From Azorhizobium sp965227945 (GTDB lineage Bacteria; Pseudomonadota; Alphaproteobacteria; Rhizobiales; Xanthobacteraceae), in the NCBI GenBank assembly GCA_965227945.1, contig CBDDGQ010000006.1:1674001-1738000 (forward strand): a DNA stretch of 64,000 bases. The letters run 5' to 3'. A program made the position numbers and the translations under genes. Positions 61,214 to 64,000 of the stretch are shown here, one piece after another. The stretch's first letter is position 1. Each line of letters opens with the position of its first letter. The notes under the pieces were generated by a model. It saw only the letters and a program-made list of their open reading frames with translations, had not been told where the DNA came from and ran no database searches.

Positions 61214-61990
61214 TTATGAGCCGGCAAATGTCGCGGCGAGCGCTTCCGACCCCCGCGCCAGAATGGCGCTGTCGGACCCGACCGCGGTGAACAGCGAGCC
61301 GGCGGCGATGTAGCGGCGGGCCAGAGCCGCGTCGGGCGTGAGGATGCCCGGGCGGTTGCCCGCATCGGCGATCCGGCGCAGGGCGGCTTCGATCAGGCTG
61401 ACCATGGAGGACTCATTCTGTCCGCCCAGATGGCCGAGACTGGCGGAGAGGTCCCCCGGTCCGATGAAGACGCCGTCAATGCCGTCCACGCCGCAGATCT
61501 CTTCCAACTCGCCCAGGGCTTCGGCGGTCTCCACCTGCACCAGCACGCAGAGTTCGGCTTCGGAGCGGGCGTGATAATCGGGGATGCGACCGAACCTGGC
61601 GGCCCGCGAGCCGCCGGCAAAGCCGCGGATGCCGTGCGGCGGATAGCGGGTGGCGGCCACCGCGGCCTTCGCCTCGGTGGCGGTCTGCACCATGGGGATC
61701 AGCAGCGTTTGAACGCCGGCATCCAGATAGCGCTTGATGGTGACCGGGTCGTTCCACGGCACGCGCACGATGGGATGGGCGCTGCCAGCGGCGGCGGCCT
61801 GGAGCGCGCCATAGATCTGCGGCAGATCGGTGGGGGTGTGCTCGGTGTCCAGCAGCAGCCAGTCGAAGCCCGAGCCGGCGAGCATCTCCACCGTGTAGGC
61901 ACTGGGGATGGAGCACCACAGGCCGATCTGCTGCTGGCCGGCATAGAGGGCGCGCTTGAAGGCGTTGTGCGGCAGGTCTTCGATGGGCAT
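61214..61990 (-). CDS. HpcH/HpaI family aldolase
   Basis: This 258-residue class II aldolase resembles HpcH/HpaI, which splits 4-hydroxy-2-oxo acids to pyruvate and an aldehyde. It has the TIM-barrel motifs GLWCSIPSAYTVEMLAGSGFDWLLLDTEHTP (pieces), LIPMVQTATEA, GIRGFAGGSRA, VQVETAEAL with metal-binding Glu, and DGVFIGPGDLSASLGH with metal-binding Asp. It is followed by Bug-type binding-protein genes on the same strand. The specific substrate is unknown. Confidence 0.9.
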   Translation of the reverse strand: MPIEDLPHNAFKRALYAGQQQIGLWCSIPSAYTVEMLAGSGFDWLLLDTEHTPTDLPQIYGALQAAAAGSAHPIVRVPWNDPVTIKRYLDAGVQTLLIPMVQTATEAKAAVAATRYPPHGIRGFAGGSRAARFGRIPDYHARSEAELCVLVQVETAEALGELEEICGVDGIDGVFIGPGDLSASLGHLGGQNESSMVSLIEAALRRIADAGNRPGILTPDAALARRYIAAGSLFTAVGSDSAILARGSEALAATFAGS

Positions 61991-62043
61991 GGGGGCGGTT
62001 CCGTGGTGCGGACGGTCGGATCCGGGACGGCCCGTGGCCGGGA

Positions 62044-63069
62044 TTACCGGCCTGCCGGCGCCGGAGGCTGCGGGGATGGCGCCGCCACATTAGGATCCCC
62101 TTGCAGGATGCGCCAGCGCTTGCGCTCCTTCTGCAGCAGGCGGGCGATTTGCCGGGAATCGGCCGCCACCACTTCCGATCCGTCGGCCTGGAGCGCACTG
62201 ACCGTGGCGCGATCCAGCAAGGCTTCGCGCAGGTTCTGCTCCAGGGCCTGCCGAAGCTCCGGGCGCATACCCATCGGCACGGCCACGGCCTGCCAGGTGT
62301 AGCTGTCCATGTCCTGCAGACCGGCCGCCGCAAAGGTGGGAACGCCAGGGAGCAGGACGTGGACGTCCCCGCTGGCTGCCAATGGACGCAACTGGCCCTT
62401 CGCCACCGCCGGGGCCAGCAGCCCCACGTCCAGGAAGGCGGCCTGCGTCTTGCGCGCCACCAGATCCGCCAGGATGGTGCCGCTGGACGGCACATAGCTG
62501 ACCTGCCCCGACGTGCCGGTGTCGTGCCAGAACTCGCGCAAGGCGAGGTCGTTGATGGAGCCCTGGGCGGTGGCGGCGAAGGTCACGGTGCCGGGATTGG
62601 CGCGCAGATAGGCGATGAAGGCCTGAAGATCCGCCGCGGGAATGGCCGGGTCGATGGCCAGCACCAGAGGTGCGCGAATGGCCATGATGAGCGGATCGAG
62701 ATCATGCTCCGGGTTGAACTTGCGTTCCGGCCGAATGGCCGGATCGAACAGCAGCAAGGCGCTGGGGGCCACCAGAAGGGTGGTGCCATCCGGCGGCGCG
62801 TTGACCACATGACGGGACCCCGCGCCACCGCTGTCGCCGATGATGGTTTCGATCACCACGGGGGCTTTCATCACTCGGGACAAGGCCGGCGCCAAGATTT
62901 CCGCCAGCCGCATGGTGACCCCGCCCGGAGGCACCGGCACCACCAGCGTCACCGGGCGGGGCGGCGTGTCCTGGGCGCGCGCGGTCCGCACCGAGCCGTC
63001 GTTCACGGCCACGGTGGCGCAAAGCAGGATGCCAACAACAGCAGTTTCAAAAATCTTGAGAGAACTCAT
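62044..63069 (-). CDS. Bug-type solute-binding protein (tripartite tricarboxylate family)
   Basis: This 341-residue periplasmic binding protein fits the Bug/TctC family: signal peptide of about 33 residues (ending RTARAQ), then RPVTLVVPVPPGG, ALSRVMKAPVVIETIIGDSGGAGSRHV in pieces, and NPGTVTFAATAQGS. Such proteins catch carboxylates for TctAB permeases or serve as orphan sensors. ATG at 63069 was chosen as the signal peptide starts there. The protein's neighbours are an aldolase and a second Bug gene, with no TctA or TctB gene in view. Confidence 0.87.
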   Translation of the reverse strand: MSSLKIFETAVVGILLCATVAVNDGSVRTARAQDTPPRPVTLVVPVPPGGVTMRLAEILAPALSRVMKAPVVIETIIGDSGGAGSRHVVNAPPDGTTLLVAPSALLLFDPAIRPERKFNPEHDLDPLIMAIRAPLVLAIDPAIPAADLQAFIAYLRANPGTVTFAATAQGSINDLALREFWHDTGTSGQVSYVPSSGTILADLVARKTQAAFLDVGLLAPAVAKGQLRPLAASGDVHVLLPGVPTFAAAGLQDMDSYTWQAVAVPMGMRPELRQALEQNLREALLDRATVSALQADGSEVVAADSRQIARLLQKERKRWRILQGDPNVAAPSPQPPAPAGR

Positions 63070-63377
63070 CAGACACGTCCCGCAGTGCGGCAAAAGTCTA
63101 GGCCGCTTCGCTTTCGGTTCCGTTCCCCCGGAGTTCGACCAACTCAACACTTGAGCAACGCGATGGTCAAGGCGCGGTTGGCTGTTCCTTGGCAATACCG
63201 GAGCCCGGCCGGGTTATTTCTGATCCTTTTCGGAGCGGATCCGGTGCCGACGGGGGGCGGGAGGGCACAGCGTCATCCGCGCGACGATGGGCACGGCCCA
63301 CGGGCTTGAGGCGAGAGGGATTTGATGCGGCGCCGCGGTCACGCGGACGGGCGCCCGGCCGGCGACGAGAGCCGCGC
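63070..63377. other. intergenic region between two Bug genes
   Basis: This 308-bp region lies between two minus-strand genes. I see only minor inverted repeats such as GATCC and GGATC near 63222-63240 and no clear promoter or coding frame. Confidence 0.45.
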
Positions 63378-64000
63378 CTATCGGTAAGGCCGGCCGGTTT
63401 GGAGCAGCAAGGAGCGCCAGCGGCTTCGCTCGTCCGCCAGCACGCGCGCGAACGGGTGCGAGCTGGTGGCCACCACCTCCGCCCCCATGGCTTCCAGCCG
63501 GCTCATCACATCGTGCTCCAGCAGGGCGGCGCGGAGCCCGCGGAGCAGCGCCCGCCGGACATCGTCGGGCAGGCCCTTGGGCGCCGCAACCGCCTGCCAA
63601 GTGTAGGCATCGATGTCCGCAATGCCTTGCTCGGCAAAACTCCCGACCTCCGGCAACACGCGGGTGCGGGTCTCGCCGGTCACCGCCAGGGCCCGCACCT
63701 GCCCGTTGCGTACCGCCGCCGCCGCGGTGCTGACATCCATGAACGCGGCCTGGACCGAGCCGGAGATCAAAGCGGGAAGAAGCGGATCGGCACCCTGGAA
63801 ATAGGCCATGAGGCCGTCAGTGCCCGTCTCCGCCCAGAACTCCGCGGCCAGCAGGTCGCTGACGGAGGCACCGCCCGATGCGCCGAACCGCACCGTGCGG
63901 GGATGCGCCTTCAGATACGCAATGAGGTCCGGAAGGGTGCGGGCCGGGATGGTGGGATGGATCACCAGCACCGCGGGGGCCCGCAGGACCATCATCAAGG
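63378..64000 (-). CDS. second Bug-type solute-binding protein (partial)
   Basis: This open frame runs off the window, so only the last 207 residues of a Bug-family protein are seen, without the signal peptide and first lobe. The visible part has LVIHPTIPARTLPDLIAYLKAHP, here in pieces, then RFGASGGASVSDLLAAEFW and the DIDAYTWQAVAAPKGLP segment that is diagnostic of the family's second lobe. It is a paralogue of the preceding gene, sharing the YTWQAVA segment, but clearly divergent. The TAG stop is at 63378. Ligand unknown. Confidence 0.85.
   Translation of the reverse strand, partial: LMMVLRAPAVLVIHPTIPARTLPDLIAYLKAHPRTVRFGASGGASVSDLLAAEFWAETGTDGLMAYFQGADPLLPALISGSVQAAFMDVSTAAAAVRNGQVRALAVTGETRTRVLPEVGSFAEQGIADIDAYTWQAVAAPKGLPDDVRRALLRGLRAALLEHDVMSRLEAMGAEVVATSSHPFARVLADERSRWRSLLLQTGRPYR

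Overview
The window is GC-rich, densely packed chromosomal DNA from an alphaproteobacterium. The gene orders rpsF-rpsR-(DUF2232)-rplI-dnaB-alr-radA-cvpA-purF-SDR, lptF-lptG-lptD-surA-pdxA-rsmA and fabD-fabG-acpP-fabF-mltG-yicC-gmk are typical of the Hyphomicrobiales (Rhizobiales). High GC, many GTG starts and the protein flavour suggest the Xanthobacteraceae/Azorhizobium/Ancylobacter neighbourhood, but that family placement is inference. I see no rRNA, tRNA, integrase, transposase, prophage or CRISPR array.

Layout. 1-3611: the 3' end of metH, a decayed secretory lipase, and guaB on the minus strand. 3950-7421: an NnrU-like membrane protein, panB, a class D beta-lactamase that overlaps panB, and a BenE-type transporter. 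7503-10056: a YfgM-like TPR protein, a tiny lipoprotein and der. 10301-12228: a peptidoglycan pair, an L,D-transpeptidase and MepA. 12349-20104: the outer-membrane biogenesis run lptF-lptG-lptD-surA-like, then pdxA and rsmA, followed by a secreted histidine acid phosphatase. 21554-28091 (minus): gmk, yicC, mltG, fabF, acpP, fabG and fabD, which is fatty-acid synthesis plus envelope and RNA housekeeping. 28347-31148: an Xre/RES toxin-antitoxin pair, an unrecognised zinc-ribbon-like membrane protein, and a DinB-family protein.

31451-44668: the ribosomal, replication and purine block (rpsF, rpsR, DUF2232, rplI, dnaB, alr, radA, cvpA, purF, SDR), interrupted by cfa, an orphan ParD-like gene and a 2-hydroxyacid dehydrogenase. 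44881-47514: pepA and holC with a YefM-YoeB module between them. 47522-52760: YqjE/YqjD-like membrane proteins, a candidate small RNA, a DsbA-fold isomerase, a small secreted protein, a lipase, YjbQ, rpmB and a YhhQ-like transporter. 52751-64000: an acyl-CoA synthetase, a CAP-domain lipoprotein, a large MscS channel, dapE, an alpha/beta hydrolase, AcuI, an HpaI-type aldolase and two Bug-type solute-binding proteins, the last cut by the window edge.

Most of the window is a housekeeping core. The accessory content is small modules slotted between conserved genes: three toxin-antitoxin-type loci, a beta-lactamase, a phosphatase and a broken lipase. The best regulatory signals are the paired TGTACA boxes that fill the yefM promoter spacer, palindromes upstream of the Xre/RES and ParD-like genes, a palindrome between fabG and acpP, and a possible 100-nt small RNA with its own promoter and terminator near 48.6 kb. 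No wholly new multi-gene system could be shown from sequence alone; the small RNA and the zinc-ribbon membrane protein are the best candidates for undescribed biology.
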